Below are positions 52,978 to 60,771 of a stretch of 64,000 bases of DNA, one piece after another; the stretch's first letter is position 1; every line of letters begins with the position of its first letter. Position numbers and translations under genes: made by a program. The stretch comes from Ruminococcus sp. OA3. Lineage in GTDB: Bacteria; Bacillota; Clostridia; Lachnospirales; Lachnospiraceae. Location: assembly GCF_022440845.1 (NCBI RefSeq), contig NZ_JAKNTO010000001.1, positions 3,100,001 to 3,164,000 of the forward strand, given 5' to 3'. The notes under the pieces are model-generated. The model was not told where the DNA came from, did no database searches, and saw only the letters and a program-made list of their open reading frames with translations.

Positions 52978-53659
52978 TTGCAGCACTTCCTTCCACAATT
53001 CTGCCATCTTCAATGCGTACTATACGGTCCGCCATCTGTGCGATGTCATGGTCATGTGTAATCAGTACGATGGTCTGCTGAAACTGCTTCGCTGCTATTC
53101 TCAGAAGTCCCATAACATCATGACTGGCAGCCGTATCGAGATTTCCTGTCGGCTCATCCGCCAGTATAATGGATGGCTTGGAAGCGATTGCCCTTGCAAT
53201 AGCCACCCGCTGCTGCTGTCCGCCTGACAGTGTCCCCGGCAATGCCTCTGCTCTATCCTGCAGTTTCAGGATCTTGAGTATATGCCCGATATAATCACTG
53301 TCTGCCTGTTTTCCATCCAGTTCTACAGGCAGTGTTATATTTTCATATACATTTAAGTCAGGCACCAGATTATAGTTCTGGAAAACAAATCCCACCTTTC
53401 TCCTCCGAAAGATTGCCAGCTGTTCTTTATTCAGATTTGTAATTTTTCTGTGGTCAATATATACCTCACCTTCCGTCGGCACATCAAGACCGCCGATCAT
53501 GTGGAGCAGGGTGCTCTTTCCACTTCCCGACTTCCCGATAATTGCCACAAATTCTCTCTCCCGCACAGCAAAATCCACACCGTCCAGAGCTTTTACAACA
53601 GTTTCACCCAGCTTGTAATATTTTTTCAATGCCCGTGTTTCTATCATCCATGATTCCAT
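52967..53659 (-). CDS. MacB-type ABC transporter ATP-binding protein
   Basis: About 230 residues. [20 protein letters not shown] leads to Walker [20 protein letters not shown]-loop [16 protein letters not shown], signature [16 protein letters not shown], Walker [13 protein letters not shown] and ITHDHDIA. The ATG at 53659 follows GGAGGG by 10 nt; longer in-frame starts run into the operator region. It forms an operon with the permease. Confidence 0.93.
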   Translation of the reverse strand: MESWMIETRALKKYYKLGETVVKALDGVDFAVREREFVAIIGKSGSGKSTLLHMIGGLDVPTEGEVYIDHRKITNLNKEQLAIFRRRKVGFVFQNYNLVPDLNVYENITLPVELDGKQADSDYIGHILKILKLQDRAEALPGTLSGGQQQRVAIARAIASKPSIILADEPTGNLDTAASHDVMGLLRIAAKQFQQTIVLITHDHDIAQMADRIVRIEDGRIVEGSAANVS

Positions 53660-53703
53660 TCTTTTATGTCCCTCCTTTACAGACCAAGCATATCTCATAA
53701 AAA

Positions 53704-53751
53704 TCACAAACTGCTCACAATCCGTGATTATCACAAAACTGTGATAATCAC
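53704..53751 (-). promoter_or_regulatory. repeat-rich control region upstream of the MacB-type ABC operon
   Basis: On the minus strand TTGTGA occurs at 53704-53709 and 53715-53720, an exact 11-bp period, and again at 53731-53736. An 11-bp inverted repeat GTGATTATCAC/GTGATAATCAC (53724-53751), each arm itself nearly palindromic, begins 4 nt after the histidine-kinase stop. Direct repeats with helical phasing are typical of OmpR-family response-regulator sites, so the neighbouring regulator (54666-55334) is the best candidate. Confidence 0.65.
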
Positions 53752-53754
53752 ACA

Positions 53755-54678
53755 TCAGCCGTTCGGAAGATATATTTGAAAATCTGAGCCTTTTCCTGCT
53801 TCAGAGTATACCTGAATATATCCTTTTTGCAGCGTCAGTATTTCTCTTGCCAGATATAGTCCGACACCTATCCCTTCCTCACTGTGCACCTCCGGTTCGC
53901 GATAAAACCTGGTAAATATCTCCGCCTGACGTTCCAGTGCAATTCCTTTTCCGGAATCCCTGATACTGATCTTCGTGAAAATTTCCTGAATATCCACGGA
54001 TATACGGATACACCCTCCTGTATACGTATACTTAACGGCATTGTCCAGAATATTAAAGATGGCTTCCTCCGTCCATTTTCTGTCATGGCAGATCTGAACA
54101 CTTTCATCGCACGATACATATATTCTAATTTGTTTCTTCTCCGCCTTTGGAACAACGGCAGCGACAGCACCACCCAATGTTTCAAGCAGGTAATCTTTGC
54201 GCTGACAGATCTTGATAATGCCCGTCTCCAGCCTGGACATCTTTACCATGCTCTGCAGTAAAAAATCAAGCTTCTCCGTCTGCCCTGTTATTCTTGTAAG
54301 AAATTCCCGCTCTTTTTCTAACAGATTCCGTTCCGCGGCAAACAATTCCAGATACATTTTCATATTGGCGATGGGCGTTTTTGTCTGGTGTGAAATATCG
54401 GATATCAATTCCTGAATTTTACGTTTTTCCTCAGTCCCTTCCCTGTCTTTCTGTTTCCAGATATGCTGCACCCTCTGTAGTTCCTCATATACCTTACTCC
54501 ACAGTGTATCCCTGTCCACATCTGAATCCGGCAGATCTCGTCCTGAGGCCATATCATCCAGATGCCTCTCCAACAGGTTCTCAAACGAATAAATATCCCG
54601 TTTCAGACATCGCATCTTCCATCCCATAAAGGCAATCACACAGCACATGCCGATGATAACCACAATCAGCCCAGCCAT
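53755..54678 (-). CDS. sensor histidine kinase
   Basis: 307 residues. One N-terminal membrane helix (about 3-20) and no large sensing domain. HisKA has the phospho-acceptor His97 in ISDISHQTKTPIAN. The HATPase_c domain has N-box IFNILDNAVKYT, G1 RDSGKGIAL and G2 GIGVGLYLARE. The tiny input region is like the intramembrane-sensing BceS type, where the ABC transporter acts as the sensor. It overlaps the response-regulator gene by 13 bp. Confidence 0.92.
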   Translation of the reverse strand: MAGLIVVIIGMCCVIAFMGWKMRCLKRDIYSFENLLERHLDDMASGRDLPDSDVDRDTLWSKVYEELQRVQHIWKQKDREGTEEKRKIQELISDISHQTKTPIANMKMYLELFAAERNLLEKEREFLTRITGQTEKLDFLLQSMVKMSRLETGIIKICQRKDYLLETLGGAVAAVVPKAEKKQIRIYVSCDESVQICHDRKWTEEAIFNILDNAVKYTYTGGCIRISVDIQEIFTKISIRDSGKGIALERQAEIFTRFYREPEVHSEEGIGVGLYLAREILTLQKGYIQVYSEAGKGSDFQIYLPNG

Positions 54679-55334
54679 TGATATCCCATCCCGTAAACGT
54701 TTGATATATATTTGTGCTCTCCATCTTCTATCTTGCCCCTCAGACGGTTGACGTTCACTGCAAGCGCGTGCTTATCCACAAACCGGCCGTCGATGTCCCA
54801 CAGATGCTCCAACAATACCGAATACGTCAGAAGCTGCCCGCTGTGTCCTGACAGATATCTGAGCAGGCGGAATTCTGTAGGTGTCACCGTACATTCTTTT
54901 CCGTCAACAGTTACATTTGCCGTTTCAAAATTCATGTATAAATAACCGTCATCAAAAATATTCTGCCCGAAGACAGGTTCTCTTTTCATAATTACATTTA
55001 TTTTTTTTAATAAGACTTTCATGGAAAACGGTTTTATGACGTAATCCTCCGCTCCCAGTTCATAACCTCTCAGAACATCCTCCTCGAGATCCCTGGCTGT
55101 GAGGAACAGTACCGGAGTCCTTTTCCGGCTCCGGACCCAATTGCAGAAAGAAAACCCGTCTCCATCCGGAAGGTTCACATCCAGCAATATAAGTGCTGCA
55201 CTTTCTTTTAAACAGGCCTTTTTCGCCTCCTCAAGTGAATGTGCACACTCTGTACGATACCCCTCGCTCTGCAGCGCATAACAAATCCCCTGGTTCAATT
55301 GCCAGTCGTCCTCAACTACTAATATCTTCTGCAT
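54666..55334 (-). CDS. OmpR-family response regulator
   Basis: 222 residues. The receiver domain has acidic Asp9/Asp10, phospho-acceptor Asp52 in LILLDVNLPDGDG, Thr in LFLTARD and Lys101 in VIKPFSM. A C-terminal winged helix follows (VTPTEFRLLRYLSGHSGQLL ... DKHALAVNVNRLRGKIED). Order is regulator-kinase, then the operator region, ATPase and permease, the layout of antimicrobial-peptide modules in Firmicutes. Confidence 0.94.
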   Translation of the reverse strand: MQKILVVEDDWQLNQGICYALQSEGYRTECAHSLEEAKKACLKESAALILLDVNLPDGDGFSFCNWVRSRKRTPVLFLTARDLEEDVLRGYELGAEDYVIKPFSMKVLLKKINVIMKREPVFGQNIFDDGYLYMNFETANVTVDGKECTVTPTEFRLLRYLSGHSGQLLTYSVLLEHLWDIDGRFVDKHALAVNVNRLRGKIEDGEHKYISNVYGMGYQWLG

Positions 55335-55508
55335 CCTCTACCTCAATTTTATAATATCGTTCCCTGCAACTGTATGTAACATATTTCATGTCATATTATA
55401 CAGGATGTCAGTTGCCATCACAATTCAGAATGTCCTGAATCTTCAGATGTGAAAGACTTTGTAAGAGAGATTCCGCCGCTGCGTGAGCACGCGGAGCGTT
55501 TTTGCAGC

Positions 55509-55568
55509 AAAAAATCACCTTCCGATTATTAAAAGCCTGCCGGCCTGTTAATAATGGAGAAGGTGATT
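55509..55568 (-). terminator. terminator after the Ser/Asp-rich lipoprotein
   Basis: A 10-bp AATCACCTTC/GAAGGTGATT stem with an inner ATTATTAA/TTAATAAT stem is followed on the minus strand by TTTTTTG. It lies 37 nt after the stop. Confidence 0.88.
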
Positions 55569-55604
55569 GTTAAAAGTAATATGTTCTATATAATAGCTTC
55601 TGCT

Positions 55605-56057
55605 TTATGATTCTGAAGATGCGCTGTCTGTTGTACCGCTTCCTGAGGAACTTCCCGCAGCACTGTCACTGTCTGTCGAGCTGCCGCCTGTAGTGCTGTC
55701 ACTGTCTGCTGCACTGCTTCCTGTCTGGCTGTTGCTTTCTCCCGCGCCGCTTCCTGCCTGGCTGTCACTGTCTGCTGCATCGCTTCCTGTCGTACTGTTG
55801 CTGTCTTTTGACTCACTTCCCGTCGTACTGTTGCTGTCTTTCGATTCGCTTCCTGTTGCGCTGCTGTCTTTCGATTCACTGTCTTTGGAAGTGCTGCTGT
55901 CTTTTGAGCTGCTTCCCGCCTGGCTGTCACTCTCTGTTGAAGAGCTGTTGGTAGTGCTGGATTTATCATCGTCAGATCCGCAGCCTGTGAAAACACCAAT
56001 CGACAGAGCTGCTACACATGTCAGTGCTAAAAGTTTTAAAGCAAATTTACGTTTCAT
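55605..56057 (-). CDS. Ser/Asp/Thr-rich low-complexity lipoprotein
   Basis: 150 residues. The basic start MKRKFALKLLALTCVAA and lipobox VFTGC (about residue 26) indicate an outer-face lipoprotein. Everything after it is low complexity: Ser, Asp, Thr and Gly, with repeats of SESKDSNSTTG and SDSQAGS, and no folded domain. It looks like a spacer or stalk; it may also be hypervariable in length. The repetitive DNA also opens other frames, but only this one has a signal peptide. GAAAGGAGTG lies upstream of the ATG. Confidence 0.75.
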   Translation of the reverse strand: MKRKFALKLLALTCVAALSIGVFTGCGSDDDKSSTTNSSSTESDSQAGSSSKDSSTSKDSESKDSSATGSESKDSNSTTGSESKDSNSTTGSDAADSDSQAGSGAGESNSQTGSSAADSDSTTGGSSTDSDSAAGSSSGSGTTDSASSES

Positions 56058-56240
56058 TTTTTTTAAACACTCCTTTCAAGTCATAACCTGTATTGTTGTA
56101 ATGATTCTTTTCCGTTTACTATTTTTGACTCGTCCTCCCTTCGCTTAGGAATAAATATATCATAGCTGGAAAATGTGACCATTCAGTGTTTAATGTATGA
56201 GTTTTTTCTTATGAAACAGTGTTTACTTTCTTAACAAAAT

Positions 56241-56855
56241 CTAAAATTCCAGTTCATATAATTGATTTTCCATTTCTTTTAATTCTGAGGCAAAGCCCTT
56301 AAAGCGTTCCCTGATGCGCTCCTGATTCGCTTCTTTTGCTTTATACAGCATGCGGTGCTCCATGCTCGCCCACAAATCCATGGCAAGGGAGCGTATCTGG
56401 ATCTCAACAGGATAATACTGTTTACAGTCCGTGCGATAGACCGGAGTTCCCAGTACCAGATGATAACTGCGGTACCCGTTAGGCTTTGGCTGTGTCACAT
56501 AATCACACTCCTTTACGATCACCGTATCTGAATATTTTTTTAGATGAGCGGCAATGGGGACGATATCCTGTTCGAAATAGCATATGATCCTGATTCCCGC
56601 AATATCTGTCAGATAATCTTTAGCAGACTCCAGAGCGGGTGGATGCCCTTTCCGTTTTAATTTAGCCTGAATACTCTCTGAATTTTTTATCCGTGACTGT
56701 ATATTGTGTATCGGATAATCCCTGTATCGCATCCGGTATTCCTCATTTAAAGCATCAATATGCACCAGAAGACTTGACATGGCTTCCTGATACGGCTTTA
56801 TCATGGTCTGGTATTCTTCTATTCCTGCTGTTTTTGTTGACAAAGGATGTTTCAC
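56241..56855 (-). CDS. small alarmone synthetase (RelQ/YjbM type)
   Basis: 204 residues. Makes (p)ppGpp from ATP and GDP/GTP. RelA/SpoT synthetase-domain blocks: SRIKNSESIQAKLKRKG, LTDIAGIRIICYFEQDI, DYVTQPKPNGYRSYHLVL, PVEIQIRSLAMDLWASMEHRM. A C-terminal helix follows. No hydrolase, TGS or ACT domain. RelQ-type rather than RelP-type is a best guess from the length and the C-terminal helix. Confidence 0.92.
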   Translation of the reverse strand: MKHPLSTKTAGIEEYQTMIKPYQEAMSSLLVHIDALNEEYRMRYRDYPIHNIQSRIKNSESIQAKLKRKGHPPALESAKDYLTDIAGIRIICYFEQDIVPIAAHLKKYSDTVIVKECDYVTQPKPNGYRSYHLVLGTPVYRTDCKQYYPVEIQIRSLAMDLWASMEHRMLYKAKEANQERIRERFKGFASELKEMENQLYELEF

Positions 56856-56945
56856 CTCCTGATCTTAGTTGTATCTAATCATAGCAGAGAATTATGATTT
56901 TTTTGTGTAGGAAAAAGAAAATATTGGAATCCATTTCATAAAATA

Positions 56946-57086
56946 TTAAATTATGCTATACGCCTGGAAAGATTCATTGAGCCTGTCTGCAAGTTTCTCC
57001 TGCGTCATGCCCGTCGCTTTTCTTAATTGAAATTTTTCCGCTTTGTTTAATAAGAATGACATGGTAATACTTATGGCATCAAACAT
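56946..57086 (-). pseudogene. short helix-turn-helix-like fragment
   Basis: A 46-codon frame contains KFQLRKATGMTQEKLADRLNES (about half of an XRE-type domain: the LR-x-GMTQEKLADRLN helix pair) and then ends in FQAYSII and a stop. The recognition helix and the rest are absent. It may be a remnant of a truncated regulator or a tiny protein. No good ribosome-binding site is seen. The rest of the 56856-57183 gap holds only the promoter for the next plus-strand gene. Confidence 0.35.
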
Positions 57087-57106
57087 CTTTTTTATGATAG
57101 AAACTG

Positions 57107-57136
57107 TTGGAATCCGTTCCGAGAAAGGTATATAAT
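57107..57136 (+). promoter_or_regulatory. promoter of the PNPOx-fold gene
   Basis: TTGGAA (57107-57112), an 18-bp spacer and TATAAT (57131-57136), about 48 nt before the ATG at 57184. Confidence 0.65.
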
Positions 57137-57183
57137 AAAGGCAGCAAAGAGTGTTCGCCCAAAATACAAAGGAGGAGCTAATA

Positions 57184-57576
57184 ATGAATGAAGTTTATGA
57201 TTTTTTAAAAGCATGTGAAACTTATTATCTGGCAACCATGGAAGGAGATCAGCCTCGGGTACGTCCGTTTGGAACAATCGACATTTACGATGGCAAACTT
57301 TATATTCAAACCGGTAAAGTAAAAAATGTTTCAAAGCAGATGAAATCAAACCCGAAAGTCGAGATCTGTGGTTTTCTGAATGGCAAATGGCTTCGTGTTG
57401 CCGGCATTGCTGTGGAAGATGATAATATGGAAGCACAGAAACATATGCTGGACGCGTATCCGTCTCTGCAGAACATGTATCAGCCGGGTGACGGCAATAC
57501 ACAGGTTTTCTATCTGAAAGATGTGACAGCAACCTTCTCTTCATTTACTGAAGAACCAAGAGTCATCACATTCTGA
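57184..57576 (+). CDS. pyridoxamine-5'-phosphate-oxidase-fold protein
   Basis: 130 residues. A single split-barrel flavin-binding fold of the PNPOx-like kind: ETYYLATMEGDQPRVRPFGTI, YDGKLYIQTGKVKNVSKQMKSN (first part diagnostic), PKVEICGFLNGKWLRVAG. Usually an FMN or F420-type reductase-like protein; the reaction is unknown. The ATG follows AAAGGAGGAGCTAATA, a strong site. Single-gene unit. Confidence 0.88.
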   Translation: MNEVYDFLKACETYYLATMEGDQPRVRPFGTIDIYDGKLYIQTGKVKNVSKQMKSNPKVEICGFLNGKWLRVAGIAVEDDNMEAQKHMLDAYPSLQNMYQPGDGNTQVFYLKDVTATFSSFTEEPRVITF

Positions 57577-57643
57577 CAGCAACCGTGCATTAACTGTGAA
57601 ACAAACAATGAATTTTGTGGAAATATTACTTGCGCTTTACATA

Positions 57644-57666
57644 CAGACATGGTATTATAATGTCTG
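57644..57666 (+). promoter_or_regulatory. tRNA-Leu promoter region with inverted repeat around the -10 box
   Basis: TATAAT (57656-57661) lies 17 bp upstream of the tRNA. CAGACAT (57644-57650) and ATGTCTG (57660-57666) form an inverted repeat that overlaps the -10. The -35 box is not clear (TTTACA is only 14 bp away). Confidence 0.5.
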
Positions 57667-57678
57667 CGTGTAAAGCAG

Positions 57679-57761
57679 GCCGGCGTGTCGGAATGGCAGA
57701 CGAGGCAGACTCAAAATCTGTTGTGGGTAACCACGTGTGGGTTCAAGTCCCACCGCCGGCA
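57679..57761 (+). tRNA. tRNA-Leu (anticodon CAA)
   Basis: 83 nt. The acceptor stem GCCGGCG/CGCCGGC pairs fully, with discriminator A at 57761. The anticodon loop CTCAAAA gives anticodon CAA, reading UUG. A long class-II variable arm (TTGTGGGTAACCACG region) and the T-loop GGTTCAAGTCC are present. CCA is not encoded. A plus-strand terminator follows. Confidence 0.96.
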
Positions 57762-57766
57762 GTATC

Positions 57767-57803
57767 AGATCCAGTATTTCTAAGAGATACCGGATCTTTT
57801 TTT
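57767..57803 (+). terminator. terminator of the tRNA-Leu gene
   Basis: AGATCC/GGATCT outer and GTAT/ATAC inner stems are followed by TTTTTTT, starting 6 nt after the tRNA. Confidence 0.88.
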
Positions 57804-57900
57804 GTCCTGAAGCGGCTTATGCATGGAAACAATTCTGTCCGGTAATGAGAACATCGTACAGTTACCTGAATCGATAAGGAGTTTCGGAAAAAGCGAGAGA

Positions 57901-57960
57901 CAAAAACATTCCCACCGGAAATCTCAATGCCGTCATAACATTGGTTCAGGTGGGAATGTT
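57901..57960 (-). terminator. long-loop terminator of the minus-strand pyk-lysA operon
   Basis: A perfect 12-bp AACATTCCCACC/GGTGGGAATGTT stem encloses a 32-nt loop and is followed on the minus strand by TTTTTG. Confidence 0.75.
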
Positions 57961-57967
57961 CTAATTC

Positions 57968-58008
57968 AGGGGTGAACTGGTTAAAACCTGGTATTAACCG
58001 ACACCCCT
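57968..58008 (-). other. hairpin directly after lysA
   Basis: AGGGGTG/CACCCCT outer arms and GGTTAA/TTAACC inner arms, starting 8 nt after the lysA stop and just before the terminator at 57901-57960. There is no T-run of its own. Possibly a 3'-end stabiliser. Confidence 0.6.
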
Positions 58009-58015
58009 CTGATTG

Positions 58016-59293
58016 TTACTCGGTTTCAAATATCTTCTTATAGATCGGAAAGCAGTCAAAGGTAGCAAAATAATCTCTCGGTGTCTCCGCACGCCGGATC
58101 ATTTCAAAACTTCCGTCTTCTTTCAGCAGCACCTCGGCTGATTTCAATTTCCCATTATAGTTATATCCCATTGCAAATCCATGGGCTCCCGTGTCATGGA
58201 TAACCAGAAGATCTCCCATATCAATCTTCGGAAGCATCCTGTCCACTGCAAATTTATCATTATTCTCACAGAGTGACCCGGTTACATCATACATATGGTC
58301 ACATGGGGCATCCTCTTTTCCCATCACCGTGATATGATGATATGCGCCGTACATTGCCGGCCGCATGAGGTTTACCGCGCAGGCATCGCAGCCGATATAC
58401 TCTTTATGTGTATGTTTTTCATGAATGGCCTCTGTGACAAGACAGCCATACGGTCCTGTCATAAACCGTCCAAGCTCAGTATACAGCGCAACATCCCCCA
58501 TTCCTGCAGGCACCAGAATTTCTTCGTAGACTTTTCGCACACCTTCTCCGATCAACCGGATATCATTTGGCTCCTGGTCAGGACGGTAAGGAATACCAAT
58601 TCCTCCCGAAAGATTGATAAAGCGAATATCTGCACCTGTCTCTTCTTTCAGACGGACAGCCACTTCAAACAATACTTTTGCCAGCATCGGATAATACTCA
58701 TTTGTGACAGTATTGCTGGCTAAAAACGCATGAATTCCGAATTCTTCCGCGCCCTTTTCTTTTAAAATTTTAAATGCTTCAAACAGCTGATCCGTCGTCA
58801 TACCGTATTTCGCATCACCAGGATTATCCATGATATCATTACTGATTTTGAACAGTCCGCCGGGATTGTAGCGGCAGCTGATCTTTTTCGGGATATATCC
58901 GATTGATTTTTCCAGAAAATCAATATGTGTAATGTCATCCAGATTAATGATGGCATTAATCTTATTGGCATATTGATATTCAGAAGCCGGTGTTGCATTT
59001 GAGGAGAACATGATATCATCCCCGCTGCAGCCCAGTGCATCCGAGAGCATCAGCTCTGTCATGGAAGAACAGTCACAGCCACAGTCGTATTCCCGCAGAA
59101 TATCGATCAGAAACGGATTCGGGCAGGCTTTTACCGCATAATATTCGCGGTATCCCTTATTCCATGCAAATGCCTCCTTCAGTGCCTGGGCATTTTCACG
59201 AATTCCTTTCTCATCATACAAATGAAAAGGAGTCGGTATTGTCTGTCGGATCTCTTCCAGCTTTTGTTTTGTCACAAATGGTTTCTTGGTCAT
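58016..59293 (-). CDS. lysA: diaminopimelate-decarboxylase-type PLP enzyme
   Basis: 425 residues, fold-type III PLP decarboxylase. PLP Lys55 in YYAVKACPNPF, the CGCDCSSMTEL block, NLSGGIGIPYRP (phosphate site), ELGRFMTGPYG and the substrate-binding VTGSLCENNDKF (Cys-Glu pair). LysA, the last step of lysine synthesis, is the best call, although the sequence is somewhat divergent and a related amino-acid decarboxylase cannot be excluded. The ATG at 59293 follows GAGGAGGAATATGAA. It lies 28 nt after pyk. No lysine riboswitch is seen. Confidence 0.8.
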   Translation of the reverse strand: MTKKPFVTKQKLEEIRQTIPTPFHLYDEKGIRENAQALKEAFAWNKGYREYYAVKACPNPFLIDILREYDCGCDCSSMTELMLSDALGCSGDDIMFSSNATPASEYQYANKINAIINLDDITHIDFLEKSIGYIPKKISCRYNPGGLFKISNDIMDNPGDAKYGMTTDQLFEAFKILKEKGAEEFGIHAFLASNTVTNEYYPMLAKVLFEVAVRLKEETGADIRFINLSGGIGIPYRPDQEPNDIRLIGEGVRKVYEEILVPAGMGDVALYTELGRFMTGPYGCLVTEAIHEKHTHKEYIGCDACAVNLMRPAMYGAYHHITVMGKEDAPCDHMYDVTGSLCENNDKFAVDRMLPKIDMGDLLVIHDTGAHGFAMGYNYNGKLKSAEVLLKEDGSFEMIRRAETPRDYFATFDCFPIYKKIFETE

Positions 59294-59320
59294 TTCATAT
59301 TCCTCCTCATTAGTCACTCC

Positions 59321-60757
59321 TTATTTAGCCTGGATAATATGCAGCATGTTCGTCACGGCACCTTCACCCGTTACAATATTAGTTGCCGGATCCCCCGCCG
59401 TAAATACAACAAGATCCCCGGTTTTTATAAACTTTTCACGTTCCACGACGTACATCGCATGAGATATAATATTTTCCGTACTGTCTTCTTCATATCCGCT
59501 GAGCGGCCTTACACCCCAGAAAATCTGCATCTTACGCTGTACCCAGTCATTCGGTGTCACCGCATAAATCGGCACTTTCGGCCGGAAATTGGAAATCAGG
59601 CGTGCCGTCTGGCCCGATACAGTAGGTGTCACGATACACTTTGCGTGCAGATAAATACTGGACTGTACCGCTGCCACACCGACAGTGCTGGATACATTGC
59701 TGTTCCCGCGCAGTGCACGGTAATCCAGAAAATGTTCATAGTCAATGTATGGCTCTGTTGAATTCGCGATCTCCACCATCATATGTACGGATTCGATCGG
59801 ATATTTGCCAACTGCCGTTTCTCCTGAAAGCATGATTGCATCTGTTCCGTCATAAATCGCATTCGCAACATCCGTCACTTCAGCTCTTGTCGGACGCGGA
59901 TTTCGTATCATGGAATCCAGCATCTGCGTCGCGGTGATTACCGGTTTATAACGCTCATTGCATTTTCTGATGATTTCTTTCTGAATATGCGGTACTTCCC
60001 ATGCCGGAATTTCCACCCCAAGGTCACCTCTGGCAACCATGATACCGTCTGAATGCTGAATAATACGGTCAATATTCGCTACACCTTCAATACTCTCGAT
60101 CTTGGCAATGATATCAATATGCTCACCGCCGTGCTCCTTCAGCAGACTTCGGATCTCTTTGATCGCATCCGCATTTCGTACAAACGATGCAGCAATGAAA
60201 TCAACACCCTGCTCAATCCCAAACAGGATATCTTTTATATCCTGTTCCGTAATATTCGGCAGGTTTGTACTGGTTCCCGGAATGTTGATGCCTTTTCGTT
60301 CCCCGAGTTCTCCGCCGTTTACAACGGTACATACAACATCCGTATGCGTTGTGGATTCCACCTTCAGCTCGATCAGCCCGTCATCCACAAGAATACGTGC
60401 GCCACGCTTTACGTCCATCGGAAGGCCTTCATAAGTCTGATAGCAGATATCTTTATTCCCGGAGATTTTATTTGTCGTGAGCGTAAAGGTATCTCCGGTA
60501 TTCAGAGTTACCGGCGTATGTTCCTCGAGCAGTCCCGTCCTGATCTCGGGTCCTTTCGTGTCCAGCAGGATCGCAATCGGTTTTTTCATCTCCGCACGGA
60601 CTTCCTTCAGCATGTCCATGCGGGCTTTCTGCTCCTCATGAGACCCGTGTGAAAAATTGAATCTGGCGATATCCATTCCCGCCTCAATCAGCTGTTTCAT
60701 CATTTCACGTTTATCAGTATTCGGGCCCATAGTACAGACTATTTTTGTTTTTTTCAT
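59321..60757 (-). CDS. pyk: pyruvate kinase
   Basis: Makes pyruvate and ATP from phosphoenolpyruvate and ADP. 478 residues, without the extra C-terminal PEP-binding domain of the 585-residue Bacillus form. Blocks: KIVCTMGPNTDKREMMKQLI, ARFNFSHGSHEEQ, DTKGPEIRTG, IAKIESIEGVANIDRII (active-site Lys/Glu), VARGDLGVEIP, ATQMLDSMIRNPRPTRAEV, MLSGETAVGKYP. It follows the membrane protein gene by 14 nt. Confidence 0.96.
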   Translation of the reverse strand: MKKTKIVCTMGPNTDKREMMKQLIEAGMDIARFNFSHGSHEEQKARMDMLKEVRAEMKKPIAILLDTKGPEIRTGLLEEHTPVTLNTGDTFTLTTNKISGNKDICYQTYEGLPMDVKRGARILVDDGLIELKVESTTHTDVVCTVVNGGELGERKGINIPGTSTNLPNITEQDIKDILFGIEQGVDFIAASFVRNADAIKEIRSLLKEHGGEHIDIIAKIESIEGVANIDRIIQHSDGIMVARGDLGVEIPAWEVPHIQKEIIRKCNERYKPVITATQMLDSMIRNPRPTRAEVTDVANAIYDGTDAIMLSGETAVGKYPIESVHMMVEIANSTEPYIDYEHFLDYRALRGNSNVSSTVGVAAVQSSIYLHAKCIVTPTVSGQTARLISNFRPKVPIYAVTPNDWVQRKMQIFWGVRPLSGYEEDSTENIISHAMYVVEREKFIKTGDLVVFTAGDPATNIVTGEGAVTNMLHIIQAK

Positions 60758-60771
60758 ATTTGTTTAACTCC

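Noticed and set aside
55586-55999. Second long minus-strand frame over the Ser/Asp-rich lipoprotein, rich in Ala/Thr/Gln
   Set aside because: It arises because the DNA is repetitive. It has no signal peptide or proper ribosome-binding site, whereas the overlapping frame has a perfect lipoprotein signal.
57615-57845. 76-codon plus-strand frame across the tRNA-Leu gene
   Set aside because: It covers a complete tRNA and its terminator and has no ribosome-binding site.
58016-59320. Lysine riboswitch upstream of lysA
   Set aside because: lysA follows pyk by 28 nt in the same direction; there is no room for one.
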